Source: Distichodus sexfasciatus
Taxonomy: Eukaryota > Chordata > Actinopteri > Characiformes > Distichodontidae
Length of the DNA stretch: 64,000 nt
Reading direction: 5' to 3'
Assembly (NCBI GenBank): GCA_032718565.1
Contig: JAVGVS010000304.1
Coordinates: forward strand, 310,001 to 374,000
The notes below the pieces were generated by a model. It had not been told where the DNA came from. It searched no databases and saw nothing but the letters and a program-made list of their open reading frames with translations. How positions within the stretch are numbered: position 1 is the first letter of the stretch; the number at the start of each line of letters is the position of its first letter. Below, one piece after another: positions 44,881 through 57,162 of the stretch. Made by a program: the position numbers and the translations under genes.

Positions 44881-47006
44881 CTGCAGGACAAAAAGAAGGA
44901 AGTGCTGTTCATGTGATTAAAACAACAGTTCAATATGACTGATCACACAACAGGAATGTTCCTATCAAAAGAAATGGAGCACCACTTATAAATCTACTAC
45001 TTGCTAGTTACAGCAAGAACACTTGTTTGTTTCCTTAACTACTCTCAGTTAACAGATTTGGGCTTAGGTTAAGATGATAACGGCAACTGAACTACAACAC
45101 TAGAACATTTTATTGATGGGGCAGTTGGTAGATTAAGGTTAGAGAGTTGGCCCAGTGTTTGGAGTTTCAATGGTTCAGGTTCTGGCATGATAAATGTACC
45201 GCCGAAGTACACTTGAGTAAGGTGCAATTTCCAAGCACTGCTCCCCAGACACTCCCAAAAACCTGCCCACTGCTTCTTAACAGATGGGTCAAATCCAGAG
45301 GTCACATTTCGTTGTAGTGCACTGTGTGCTGTGCTATGTTCTGGTTCACAATAACAATCACTGACATTTTTCTGAGTATATGTGACATGGAAATATCTGA
45401 AGATAAGTTATATCAGAAACAAAAAATGTAATCTCACAGACAGATAGGTACATAAATATAATAGATATATTTATAGTAGACATGATTTAACACATAACAG
45501 TTTCTTTCCTCATGACATTACCTTCATAAACAGCTGATTTTGTATAGAGACAATAACAGATAACCAATTTCTTGTAAGTATATCTGATCTGCATGGGAAA
45601 TAAATCTGATGCAGATACTGAACACCAATCACCAATATGATATAAAACAGTTTTACAGGACTCTTAATATTACCACTTTCAATTTTTATCCACTGTCTCT
45701 TTGCACTATATTTAAGCATATTTGCACATAGTCCACACATAGATTTTTTTTACACTACAGTACATTACATGTCAAATTTCACTTTCAGTTTCAAAAGGTG
45801 CTGTTACATAACTTGAAGATGTTTAGGCAGTGCTTACTGTGCAAATGTTAGCTTTTCTTGTTTACAGTATGGTGTACAGTGAAGTATTTATTGCATTATG
45901 CCCTGCGAAAATGCATGACACACTGAGGTAATCCATGTTCAGCACCAAACCACAGCTAGTTCTGCTTTGCTTAAACCTTGTGGCAATAATGTGTACTGGT
46001 ATATTTTAGCCTCAGTGGTTTGCACAATTTGGTCGCACAAGCACCAGAAAGGCTGCTCATACTAATAACCATGCCTATTTCAAGACACTGAAATAATTGT
46101 TTAAAGGATGTGCAAGGCCATGATACATTTTTTTTCTTGGTTGATGCAAAACAAAACTGGCCCACTTCTCATATTTCATGACTACTCAACAAGAGAAGTC
46201 TGATACAGCATGATTTATTGTGAAGATAAAAAGATAAAAAATGATGGATCACACTCAAAAAGTCTTTCAAATAAAAAAAGTTCTCTTTTTTAAGGACATT
46301 TATTCTCTGAGCAGATTCACTCGCCCACAAAATCACCTCAATCTAATATGAACTGTGAGGTACTGATGTAGTTTATTTTTAATTCTGTATTTTGGCATAG
46401 CTGGAAAAGTATTGCAATGTCAGTTTTTGGTCAATATCGGGCAATCGTGAAGTCATAGGGCTAAAAATAAACATATCAATGGCCTTCAGACAGACAGGAG
46501 ATGGTATGTGATTAAACAAATTACGTCAAGAAAAACATAAGACCGTCCTTACTCAAACACATTTTTCAAAGATAGTCTTTCTGGCTTTGGAAAGACCATG
46601 GTAGGAACATAAACAGCTAATGCAGTAAAAGTGAGCAAGCTTCAGCTGCAGAGGCCTGTGTTGACAGCTCACCGGTGTTAGCAGCTTCAGCACACTAACG
46701 TTAACGGGGGATACTTAAGGGACATCAATCAATCGTCTACCCTATGATCAAACAGCTTATTTTGAGGCATCTGCGTAAGCGACGATCGTTATTAAACTGA
46801 AAATGACATTCTGACAGGCTAAAGATAGCTAGATAACTAGCTAAATAAGAAGCTAGTTGCGGCACTAGGGTAATGCTATAGCTAGCACGCTATGTCACTG
46901 GTCTAAAGCAGTTCCCAAAACAGAACACACCCAGCACTATCTAGGCACATCTAGATTAAAACCCGCATTTATACGAAACTGTCAGAAAGGACACAACATA
47001 CTCTAC
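44881..47006 (-). other. gbf1: gbf1 intron 1
   Basis: Intron within the 5' UTR, holding one SINE copy (45119-45365). The promoter-proximal part (46650-47000) has GCTAG-rich short repeats. Its 5' limit depends on which exon 1 donor is used. Confidence 0.7.
45119..45365 (+). mobile_element. SINE-like repeat, family B, copy 2
   Basis: It shares with the 42.9-kb copy CAAGCACTGCTCC, ACAGATGGGTCAAAT and GTCACATTTCGTTGTAGTGC, and ends TTCACAATAACAATCACTGA. It lies in gbf1 intron 1. Confidence 0.65.
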
Positions 47007-47300
47007 CTGGATCGGGCAGATCCAAAATGGCGTTCAGTTTTTCACTGATTTGGCTAGCTAGCCAACCAGCTAGCCGGCTAACAAACTGATGAAGTCTGAC
47101 TTTCTTTGACTTGTTTTTCTGTAGCGACAAGCATAAAATGAATGACGCTGGATATGCTCATTTAAAATGCTTTACACGTTGAGAAATCTCTGGTCATTAA
47201 GGGAATCTGTCAACTCCTGTCGCAGAATAAATATCTTACACTGATTAGCGAGCTGTAGAAGTAAACTTACTGACGTGGAAAAGCTTGGGGCGCAATCTAA
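47007..47300 (-). other. gbf1: gbf1 noncoding exon 1 (approximate)
   Basis: Coding exon 2 begins only 7 nt before the ATG, right after a good splice acceptor, so an upstream noncoding exon is required. Two plausible minus-strand donors lie in the GC-richer, CpG-bearing block here: CCAG/GTAGAG with the exon ending at 47007, and TCA/GTAAGT with the exon ending at 47271. With a CCAAT box at 47334-47338, a start site near 47250-47280 and the 47007 donor are the more natural pair, but both could be used as alternative first exons. The 5' boundary is a guess. Confidence 0.5.
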
Positions 47301-47380
47301 CTTATGTTTTGTGGAAAGTGTCACACGTCCTAGCCAATCGCGTGCGCGCTTTTATCACGTGACCATGAATCTTTCACATT
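47272..47380 (-). promoter_or_regulatory. gbf1: gbf1 proximal promoter with E-box and CCAAT box
   Basis: Reading toward gbf1, there is a perfect palindromic E-box TCACGTGA at 47355-47362 (bound by USF or MiT/TFE-type bHLH-ZIP factors), then CCAAT at 47334-47338 in the inverted (ATTGG) orientation typical of NF-Y, in a CpG-richer stretch with no TATA box. A YY1-like CCAAAATGGCG lies downstream at 47022-47032 on the plus strand. This is the usual composition of a TATA-less housekeeping promoter. Factor binding is inferred from motifs only. Confidence 0.5.
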
Positions 47381-50300
47381 TGTATCGCACATTTCGTGCT
47401 TGTGTGTCAAAAATCGCTATATACTTACATATGAGAGTGAAATGTAGATAGTTTCATACAAGACCGATGAAGGCGATTCATTTCTTTAGCGACCCCTTAG
47501 ATGTATTAAGGCGGGTCCACAACAGAAATCAGGAAATCGATCAAGTTTGGTTGAACTTCAGCAATGACGACGTGTTCCGATTTGCTGCGTCTACAATCCG
47601 GTATTTATGACAGCATTTCCACCTCTCCACAAATGTGGGCACTTTTTGGGTGAATTTTTTTTTGTAAAGAAAACACATACTTGTTTTGTTTTTTCTTTTT
47701 CTTTTTTTTCAAATATTTTATTCTGTAAATAAAATTATCGTGTAAATATTTACACGTTATATTAAGTTTATAGAAACTAAATAATGAAATAGCCTGATCA
47801 ATACTAATTGACACTATTAACTCACCAATCATCTAACTAGGAAACACTTCTTTTCTTCTATTTATACGCTAGATTAATGCAATTTTGCTACCTTGCTTTT
47901 CCTCACACAGTCTTCAAAAATGTACAAGACAGAATGGTAAAAAAAAAAAAAAAAAGTAAATTATTATTCATAGGTTTACAAGCTTACCTCAAATATGAAG
48001 TCTTGTGGTCATCTTCCACCTCAGAGAAGGGTAAAATATTATTTGTAGGTTTACAGAGTTCTTTCAAATAGCCTAAAGACCCGTGGTCATCTTAAGCCTG
48101 TCTGTACTTTGCAGCACAATATTCAGCAGTGCTTTGGAAAAGCTATAACTTTTAAGCTCATACTGTTTTTACTACTACTTCACAATAACATAGTGCCTTA
48201 AACATCATAGTTTAAATATAACTAATTTCACTAATTACTTATTATTTATTCATTCCTGCAAAGAAGATATGAGCTTTCTCAAAATGTTAATTGAACATTT
48301 ATACTAAACAGAAAATTTGTGGCATGTGGTGTTGGTCATTCATAATTATTTTGGTCTGATGACAGCCTAACCTCTATTCTGAATTTTACCCTCCTAAATG
48401 AGGAAAACTGCTTTGCTTAGCTGATCCTTCCCAAGGCTTGTTCAGAAAGAACAGTTTGAAGGCTTAAGTTGTGTTATTGAGCATTGCAAGTTAGGGTTTA
48501 ATGCCAGTTCCTCTTGGTGAACCATCTCATCCTGGTGACCTGTTAACCAGCTTCACCAGTATCAAATAAGCAATTCCTGTAGATAGTTTATGATGAATGA
48601 TCTTTATGCTGATGTATTATTTCTTAAACAATGTGCAACAATTATTGTATAAAAACCTATGAACACAGTGGGACAAGCAGATCTCTATGTAATGAATGGG
48701 TGGAAGCAAGGCGATTAGCAGTGTATAACAATATTTATAGCATATTCTCACTATTTGCAGCTGCAAAAAGAAAGAGACATTGTTGTGATAGTTTCATTTT
48801 GAGCATGTTTCATTTGGATTTACTAGCTTGCAGTTAGGAATGTAATGTAATTCTAGGTTCCAAACATTTATTAATATAAATATGTAACACCAGAATTGTA
48901 CTGACACTGTCTGTTTAGAACGCAATTACAGGTAGCATCAAGCAATCAGATGTTACCTGATCTGTGATTGAAGCAGTTCTTTACGGTATACATTTGAAAA
49001 AAGTAGTTCATTTATGAAAATACTGTTTCGTAATGAAGAACGTCAACAGCTTCAGATCTGTGCTAAGTTTACTCTTATTATATTAAATATAGTATAAAAT
49101 CTATAGTATAATCTAAATATATATTGCCTTTGGTCAAGCAATTTAATGGTGACATGCCACTATATACCACTAATTTAGCTCCATAATCTCCACAGATGTG
49201 ATCACTGTTAATCCTCTCTTATTTTAGCACGGCACATAAATATCTCTCTGAATGGAAATGAAATACATTTGAAAAGGGCAGTACAATTGTTAAATATTTG
49301 CTCTTTTGGTACATGCTTCATCTTTTGCAAAAGATTGTTCTGACTTTCATGTGGGGCAAACTGATTATTTTACAAAAAACCTCTTTGGTAGTGTTAGCAT
49401 TAGCTAAATTAGCATGGTGTAACTAGTTAAATTCTTTAATAAAAAAGTGTGTTTATCCTCCATGGTGATCTTTGTATTAGTTAAGTCTTATCTAATAGGG
49501 ATTAGAAAGACACAGAAAGGCATACATTGTTTGGGCATCTCGAGCTAGGTGTAATCTAGTTCCCGTGTGTATTTGTTGCATAGCATTGAATAAAAATAAT
49601 AAAAACATTAAAACCAATGAATAAATTGAAATTTAACCCTTGAGGTTTGTAAGTGATTTGTTGTAGTCTTATCATATTACAGGAGCATTGTATAAATGCA
49701 CAAAATTGCATGTGTCGTTCTTAGCTGAAATGCTGAATTTTAGATAGCATAAAGTAAACTACATTTTAGTGATATTTGTATCATAACATAGTTGTGTGCC
49801 GACAACAAAAAGTGGAGGATTAAACAGGTGGTGAAAGTCAATGTCTAATGACTTAAGCCTTTGTGTGACATTATACCTTTCAGACACAACTGGAAACTGA
49901 TACTAGTTCAAATTTGAGCTATGCAGTAGGTCAACCTGAGCGTTCAGGAACCCAGCTCCATCAACAAGAGGCCCCAATCACAGGACAAAAGGGTCTCATC
50001 TCTTTGCTCAATGTTGGTGTTCACAATCATTTGAAAAATGAAATTTTTTCAATGTGAATATGGGTTTATGTGGCTATAACCAATTAATTTTGATATGGGC
50101 CAAATTATGTGCCAAATGGCTAAAAACAGATTTAATACATTGTTAGAATGTGGGTACAGTATTCAGAATCCGTTCATGAAGACACCAATCCTTGGTAATC
50201 TTGTTAGAGAAATTGTAATATGTGATTTCCATAACAAGACTAAAAGGTAGCATTTGAATCAGTACTGCTTCATTAACCACCTTTAAGCTTTTTCCAAAAC

Positions 50301-50750
50301 AATATGCTACCTTGTATATTGTATTAAGAAACAAAAAAAACTATGTTAAGTGAGGAAGAGAGGAGGCAAGGTTAGTGGTAAGAAATAGAAATAGTTCTGT
50401 AAGTTTGCATTAGATTAGCATGTATCAATGCTGCGATAAGTTTCTAACTCCGAAGTTTTTTATATTTGTAACACTGCTACTAATGAAATGGTCGTGAAAT
50501 GTTTGCACTTTAAGAATGACCATACATACATAAATACTTATACACAGATGCACTCGATGGATAGTTATTCTGTTGTACTGTAGTTCTGTAGTACTTGAGC
50601 TTGCCCCAATATGAAAACTCCTGGAACACTTTAATTTATAGCGTTATCTATCATCTAATCTTTCAGTATGTCATTACCTAAACTATTATGCAGATCGAAA
50701 ATCTTATGCATCATAAAACCTCTCAGCTGCATTATTCTGTTAATAACGCC
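47381..50750. other. gbf1-pitx3 intergenic region
   Basis: Non-coding DNA between two divergent genes, strongly AT-rich. It contains a degenerate tandem duplication (47955-48092) beside an A tract at 47940-47955. No ORF with protein similarity and no RNA gene was recognised. Confidence 0.8.
47955..48092 (+). repeat. degenerate tandem duplication, unit about 75 bp
   Basis: Unit 1 (about 47956-48017) runs GTAAATTATTATTCATAGGT, TTACA, TCAAATA, TGTGGTCATCTT. Unit 2 (about 48029-48092) repeats GTAAAATATTATTTGTAGGT, TTACAGAG, TCAAATA, CGTGGTCATCTT. Only two units are visible, beside an A tract. Confidence 0.7.
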
Positions 50751-51090
50751 CTCAGTCTCAGAAGTTTTGATTGGCTCTAAATGGGCGTTTATTTTCAATG
50801 TCCCGAATTTGTCAACATAACTCAAAACACGAGAAGGCTCTGAATAGACCTGTCACAGAGAAGGTTTAGGAAGAATCTGGACGACTTCGTGCGTAAAATG
50901 TGTTGGCACTCATGGCGTGTACGGCGAAAACTGACAGCATGGGCTCAGTGCCAAGGTTTTGGGTGGTTTGGTTTTGTTGTTCTTTCTCGACGAGTAAAAC
51001 AAGCCGGGTGAGAGCACATGCCGTCTTCGGGTATCCCTTTGCAAGAGAGTAAAGCTTCTCTCTGTCCCAGTCTGCCTCACACACGCTCAG
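50751..51090 (+). promoter_or_regulatory. pitx3: putative pitx3 upstream promoter region
   Basis: The AT-rich intergenic sequence gives way here to balanced sequence with an inverted CCAAT box (GATTGGCTC near 50769-50777) and several CpGs. It lies 100-700 bp upstream of the candidate exon 1 donor. Promoter status is inferred from position and composition only. Confidence 0.35.
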
Positions 51091-51135
51091 AGTGAGAGTG
51101 AGTGAGAGAGGGTGAGAGAGAGGGTGAGAGAGAGG

Positions 51136-51177
<42 letters not shown>
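51090..51177. repeat. (GA)n purine tract at the candidate pitx3 promoter/exon 1
   Basis: An 88-bp imperfect then perfect GA run, purine on the plus (coding) strand, directly upstream of or within the first exon of pitx3. Confidence 0.95.
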
Positions 51178-51178
<1 letters not shown>

Positions 51179-51179
51179 C

Positions 51180-51452
51180 AGTCCTTGTGCCGTGGACCTG
51201 TCGCGCAAGATACTTAGCATAAAGTCAGTCCCTCTCTCGCTCTGCGTGAGGTTCAAGTCTCTTCACTTTTCCAGCAGCCTGTAGCCTGTATGACAGACAA
51301 ATGTGAGAAAAGGAACCGGACGCGTCTTTTTTTTCATTTTTATTGTGCAGTTGAGGGAACTTTCTACATGACGTTTGACGGCAACATTCATTCAGGACAG
51401 CAGAAGAAAGTTGCTTTTTCCGGGGATTACTTCCACCAAACCGGAATTTAAT
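51180..51452 (+). other. pitx3: pitx3 noncoding exon 1 (approximate)
   Basis: Coding exon 2 has a splice acceptor about 18 nt before the ATG, so a 5' UTR exon must lie upstream. The best candidate ends at 51452, at the near-consensus donor AAT/GTAAGT, inside a GC-richer block after a GA microsatellite. A second good donor (AAG/GTAAGC, exon end 51652) could give a longer or alternative exon. The start site is not visible; a weak TATA-like CATAAAG lies at 51219-51225. Confidence 0.45.
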
Positions 51453-54400
51453 GTAAGTAAACGCTGTGTTCTGTAGAAAACACCTTGACAGCGGGTAGAC
51501 AGTGTGCGTGCCAAATGCTTTTCACTATTGAGCTCTGAGAAGCGTTATGAAGCGGTTTTAAGGGCACTGTTAAAGTTGACGGGGAAACACAGCGCATCCC
51601 AAACCGTTAAATTTGGTCTGACGGTCCGACAGTACGGTGCGACACTTGGAAGGTAAGCAACACTGTGGAGAAATGCTTCAAGTCTTAAGAAATGAGAATC
51701 TGTAATTCGTTGTATACGTTAAAAGCATGTATGTACGGAAAGTTACAGGGGTGAAAAGTTAGACAATTTAAAAAATAAAATGAAAGAAAAGAGCTAAATC
51801 AATGTCGTCTCTAAACTGGTTCATTTTTACTTGTAATTTATTAAACTATTGGATTCCTGAGTTGTAAACACAGTGATTTCAAAACCATTAATTGCACTAG
51901 CGTCACTTCTTCGTCCGGCTTTTACTCTTATTAATCTCACGTTTGAGGATATGTTCTGTAAGATACTTCCACACAAGCTTGACATGCATAAATATTTTAT
52001 TAAAAGATGAACATTATCCTGCTCAACTTGGTTTTAGGTTAAGTTCAAACTACCGCCCAGGCCTCCATACCAGGTGAGGGGAGGTCAAACAAGATAAAAA
52101 GAGTATATTAGGTCGGTTTTTAACTGATGACAACGCTATCAAGTTTTTGTCAATAATGTGGTATTTAGATTTTTGTTAGACTTATACAAACAGAAAGGGA
52201 CACTATTACTACAACTGTACAGCCTATATTTTAATTATAGATTTTTAAAATATTATTATCTAGCAAAATGCCACTTTTAGTCACGGTTGAATTGCTGAAT
52301 AACTCTCTATAGTTTGTTTTGAGAATAAATCAAAGGCCAAAAATATTTTTACGCGGGATCTGCGTAAAATTGATGGGCGGCAGGTGCGGGAGAGACGCAA
52401 AGAAAAAAAAAACTGCCACACTCACTCACTCCCACAACACTTTTCTTTCTGACATTGTATTATAAAGGAATTATTTACAGGGCTTATTGTTTTATAATAT
52501 TTTCAAAATATTTACTTTTTTGCTTACGTGATCAATTGAAGACGCGTCTCTTGTGAATTGGAGAGTAGTTCTGATTAGTTGCTGATGGGGATTATATGTC
52601 AGGTAGCCCACACTAATTAAAATATACAAACTACATAAATGACTGTAATTCATAATTTCATTTTCATTGATACCTTACCGTCTGTCTGAATCACAAACCA
52701 AAACTGACATATAAAAGAATTTTAAATGAACGGTATTGAGAGAACATGCTCGGAAATGGGCAGTTTAATAAATATAGCTCTAACAATATCTAAATTATTC
52801 AATATAAATTAATCAATTTCCTTTAATTCTACCTCATAATTTATAGTGTGGACTTTGTTAGTATTTTCTTTTTAAAATTTATTTATTGTAGCCTGTTGGA
52901 TATGAAATCGTTCCCTTAGTTTAGGCCAGAGCATTGCCGCAATTATATATTAAAATAAAATGTATTATGCTTAACTATTTAATCCTTTTAAATAACTAAA
53001 CTCAAACTGGAACAAAATGTTTTAATGCAAGTTTTTACTAGCCGTAAACTGTAAAGGTGAAAGGATGCGCTTAATACACAACGGCTTGAAAAGGGATGAA
53101 TAACGAAGTGTGTTTTCATTAATCCTGTCTTACTGCACAATTTTAACCAACATCTGGGTTATTTTGGCTCTGTTTGCTCTGGAGGAGTCGGATAAACGAA
53201 TATAGACCTGTTAGGCTGCCTCTCAGGCTTTAGACAAACTCATGGACATAATCACGCATGACACAAGGAGTGATGCTTTATAAACTAACTCCGGGTCTGT
53301 TGTGTCTCATCAGTTTTCTCCACTGAAACTGAGTTCACTTTAGAACAGCTTTGGGCCTTAAAGTTTGCAGCTCAGCTCAACAATCTATTCGCCTATCACA
53401 ATCTCTCAAATGGCTAAACAATGAACAATTTTGGATAATAAACATATTTTATTGCGACTAAGTTCGTTAGAACTCTTGCTACTCCTAATAAATTTGCACA
53501 TCTTCTGGCAACATATACAAAGTTAGCTATGAAGGACAGACTTTCACAAGTTAATAATGCTAGACAATCGATAGAAGACATATTTAAGGGTCCAATCAAA
53601 CAGAAAGTTTGAATACAAATCGAGCTACTTCGACCTGCCTAATAAATACTGCCATACTGTACTCTCTCCAGATTTTATAATCCGATGTTGTCGTTTGATT
53701 TAGATCTAAAACACATTTGTATCACAATACTAATGTTAATGTGCTTCCAATTATGACAAATGTTTTTGTTATTTTTGTCATTTTTATTCATTTATTTACT
53801 TCTTTTTCGAGTGTGTCTATGGGTGTGTCTGTCCTTATACACAGATATGCAGAGCCGAGTAAAAAGCCACGCTTTAACACACACACGCTTCAACACAGCA
53901 GCAGCAAATGCAAATGCGTGTTAGGAGGGTAGAAATTAACATCTACAAACATTGGGCCGAAATTCCATCTGCCGCAGGCTCGAGAGGTTCCTTAATAAGT
54001 TCTCAGACAGCAAAGTGACACACATCTTAATCAACTCTTAATCCAAGGAATTAATTCTGGACGCGTTTATGAATAATTCCTAGCCTAATAGCGCAGTCCG
54101 TGGAAATGTATTTGGTCTGCCTTCGACGAACCAACAGATGGACTCGCCAATCTCGTCAAAAATGAGAGGCCTTTCCCCTCCATTATCTTTTTTTCTCTTA
54201 TTATAGATATGTTTTAATGAGTTGGATCTCACACATCCACGCTGACCTGCGCGCACTTAACCAACGAAAAGGCTATTTGGTGTCGTTGTCCCTTTTTTCA
54301 ATGCAATATTAACACTTTTAATTTTTATTTAATTAATGGAAATTGTTGATACAACTCTTAAAAGTTTGGAATGTTGCGCTCCGGTCTATCACACCTTTGA

Positions 54401-54596
54401 AAATGATATCTATATTATTTGTCATAAAATGATGTCAGACGCAAAACAAACTCGAAGCACGGCAATAAGTTTAATACTGCCTAAACTACGGGTATGGGTA
54501 TACTTTAACATTATATATTATCACTTGGTTTAGCTTACCCATGTGCGGAGGTGAAGCCAGGTCAAGAAGCTCTCTCTCTCTCTCTCTCTCTCTCCC

Positions 54597-54627
<31 letters not shown>

Positions 54628-57035
54628 GCTCGCTCATCAAACCACACACTCACCCACACACGTACACAAAATACACACACTGCGAGATCATACATATACA
54701 CATTGTTTTAAAGTTCACGTTGTCTGTGCTTAAGTATAGAAATATATCGATTTAGAGTCATGACTTTTATCCCTAGTCTTTCAAAGACTAGAGCACTTTT
54801 CTCTGGTCAAAATAACTAGCACAGGCATATATCTTACATACTCATACCTAAGTCAGAGAAACCCATGGTATCGGTCTATTCAGAATTTAATTTCTAAAAC
54901 CACAAATGATGTGAAACTCTCCTCAAATCACCAGTCTATTTGGATGCTTTAGGTAAACAACTGAGATGGATGCTAAGTAGATTGTTTTCAGCGTTTATTT
55001 AAAGGTGTGTTTTACGTCTTGATTGAAACACCGAAGATCAGAAATCAGACATGATAAATCATAATAAATCAGACAGAAAATTTTCATTTTATGCTGTGGG
55101 TTTTAATAAAATTGTATCAAATGTGGAGGCTCTCCTCACATAGAACTTGAACTGAAAAAACAATGCTTAACACCAGACAATTACCTCACTTTAAGGTCTA
55201 ATAACAAAACTACATATTAAAAATACAGTAGCCATATGATCTCTGCGCAGTGCCTAGGTACATGATGTCATCATGGCTGTTAAAATATTTTCCTTAAAAT
55301 TAAATAAAGCCTATTTCAAATTTGAAGATTCCGAAAGAAGAGGCTACTGAACATTAAAAGAAAGTAGACTCTGACATCCAACCATTTTATTTTCTTTCTT
55401 TTCCTCTACTTTTTAAGCTTCATGGTTGTTATGATTAAGCATAACAAACCCTGAATGTATTTGACTGAAAGTATAATGGGCTTTAGCTTTCTTTTTCTGT
55501 CATGTCTCATCACTGGCAATCTCTACCCTGAGGGTTTACCATCCATCTTGTGAATACTAATTACTACACGAGTTCCCATTCAAATAAACATAATTGTGTT
55601 CAGGAAATAACCATAGGCATATAGCATGCCCTGATTTATACTCTCCTTTTTCAGAATGGATGAAATGGATTCATCTTACACTGAATTTTACACATTTTGC
55701 ATTTACTGATGGCCAATGGATGCCTAACATAGAAATATGTGATGGGGCCATTCTTAGCATTTTTATTAGTATTTGTTCTTAAAATTGACTGACTTTCAGT
55801 AAATCCACAAAATCTGTATTCTCAGTGTATTCTCTATGAACAGTTATATCAATTCATAATTTTTTGTATTATTTGACAACAGTATCTATGTAGACAATAC
55901 AGACAATAAAGTGTTCTTTCTTAAAAAAGACATTCATGAGCAGCAAAAATATATTTTTTTTATTAAAATGACAATATATTTTATTATTGATAAAATTGTT
56001 AATCAGAACAGGTCGGGAATAATAACTATTTCAATCCTTACTAAACATTTGACAATATTATACTGTAATATTTTCTGTTGTAATTACATAATTCTATGTT
56101 GGAAGCTCAGGACATTTCATTGTTTAAATAACCCTACGTTCATCAAAAAGTGGTGTATGTTTGAGGGGTATGCTTTTATAGAAAATTCTATAAAATGAAT
56201 CTGATTAAACTGAAATTCCCTTTAATTCTACAACTCTTTGCAGATAGTTGCAAAAGTTTTAGTCACTATATTAATTTCCTTCTTACTTGTGGATGCCGAA
56301 TTTTTTTTGCAACTTTGCAATTTTTTGCAAGATTTTTTTCAACTTTAAATATGAACCTACAGTGTGGCTACATAAGCCCAGCCCGCATGAAGACTTAAGA
56401 GAGCGACCCAGTCTCATATGTGAGGTGTTAATAGCTGTTATAAAAATAAACCGACTGTTATTTCAACGTCTGTTACGTCTCATCTTTTCATGCAAGACTT
56501 TTATTTAGGGATGTGGGGTGGTGAATTTGTGCTTGGAACCTTTATACATGGTTTCTGAAACACAGAGCAAACAGGCCATGTCTTAAGGCAAGTTTATAGA
56601 CAAGAACAGTTAATCGAAGCCTAAAACTGCTGATTACGTTGCTCTTGGGGTTGAGTTTGTTTGGACTGTGATTGTGAATTGTTCGATCAATTAATCATCA
56701 TTTTTATTTAGCATACAGTGCTTTATATTCAATACAGTATACTGTCGAGGAACATACGGGATCGGAATGTTGTATATTTTTGTATGTTGACATTTTTAAA
56801 CGTTTTATAACTTGCAGTTATTTTTATATGAAATCGAACAAAATTTCCTTTACATTTAAATGTTAATGGGAAATCATTCCTATCCTGTAATTTGGCTTTA
56901 TTTAACCGGTAGATATTTCTTTTAACCCTTGAACCATTGAATTTTACTTGCAAATGTCACTGTGTTCTTGCTCATCGTTGCCGGGTTTTGGTGAAACTAG
57001 TCTGCATGTGTCATGTGTTGTGTTTTGTGTCGTAG
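51453..57035 (+). other. pitx3: pitx3 intron 1
   Basis: A 5.6-kb intron, mostly AT-rich. It has a CT/C/CT tract at 54570-54627 and compact non-repetitive blocks near 52330-52440, 53080-53240 and 53940-54260 that could be regulatory. Two TAATCC motifs (53120-53125, 54039-54044) match the DNA preference of the encoded K50 homeodomain. No second gene is supported. Confidence 0.7.
54570..54627. repeat. (CT)n-C14-(CT)n tract in pitx3 intron 1
   Basis: A CT run, a homopolymer of about fourteen C, then another CT run; all pyrimidine on the plus strand. Confidence 0.95.
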
Positions 57036-57162
57036 AGACTGGCGCACGGCGTGATGGATTTTAACCTGCTGACGGACGCGGACGCGCGTAGTCCCGCGCT
57101 GTCACTTTCCGACGCCGGAACGCCGCAACACGAGCCGGGCTGTAAGGGACAAGACAACAGCG
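57036..57162 (+). CDS. pitx3: pitx3 exon 2, start codon, residues 1-36
   Basis: The acceptor GTGTCGTAG ends at 57035, the ATG is at 57054, and the donor is AGCG/GTCAGT. This exon encodes the acidic N-terminus with the family motif ARSPALSLSDAGTP. One base carries over to the next exon. Confidence 0.93.

Noticed and set aside
47022..47032. Plus-strand AAAATGGCG as a start codon of another gene
   Set aside because: The downstream frame is short and unsupported; the motif fits a YY1 site in the gbf1 promoter better.
51102..51284. Glu/Arg-rich plus-strand frame
   Set aside because: Simple translation of the GA microsatellite.
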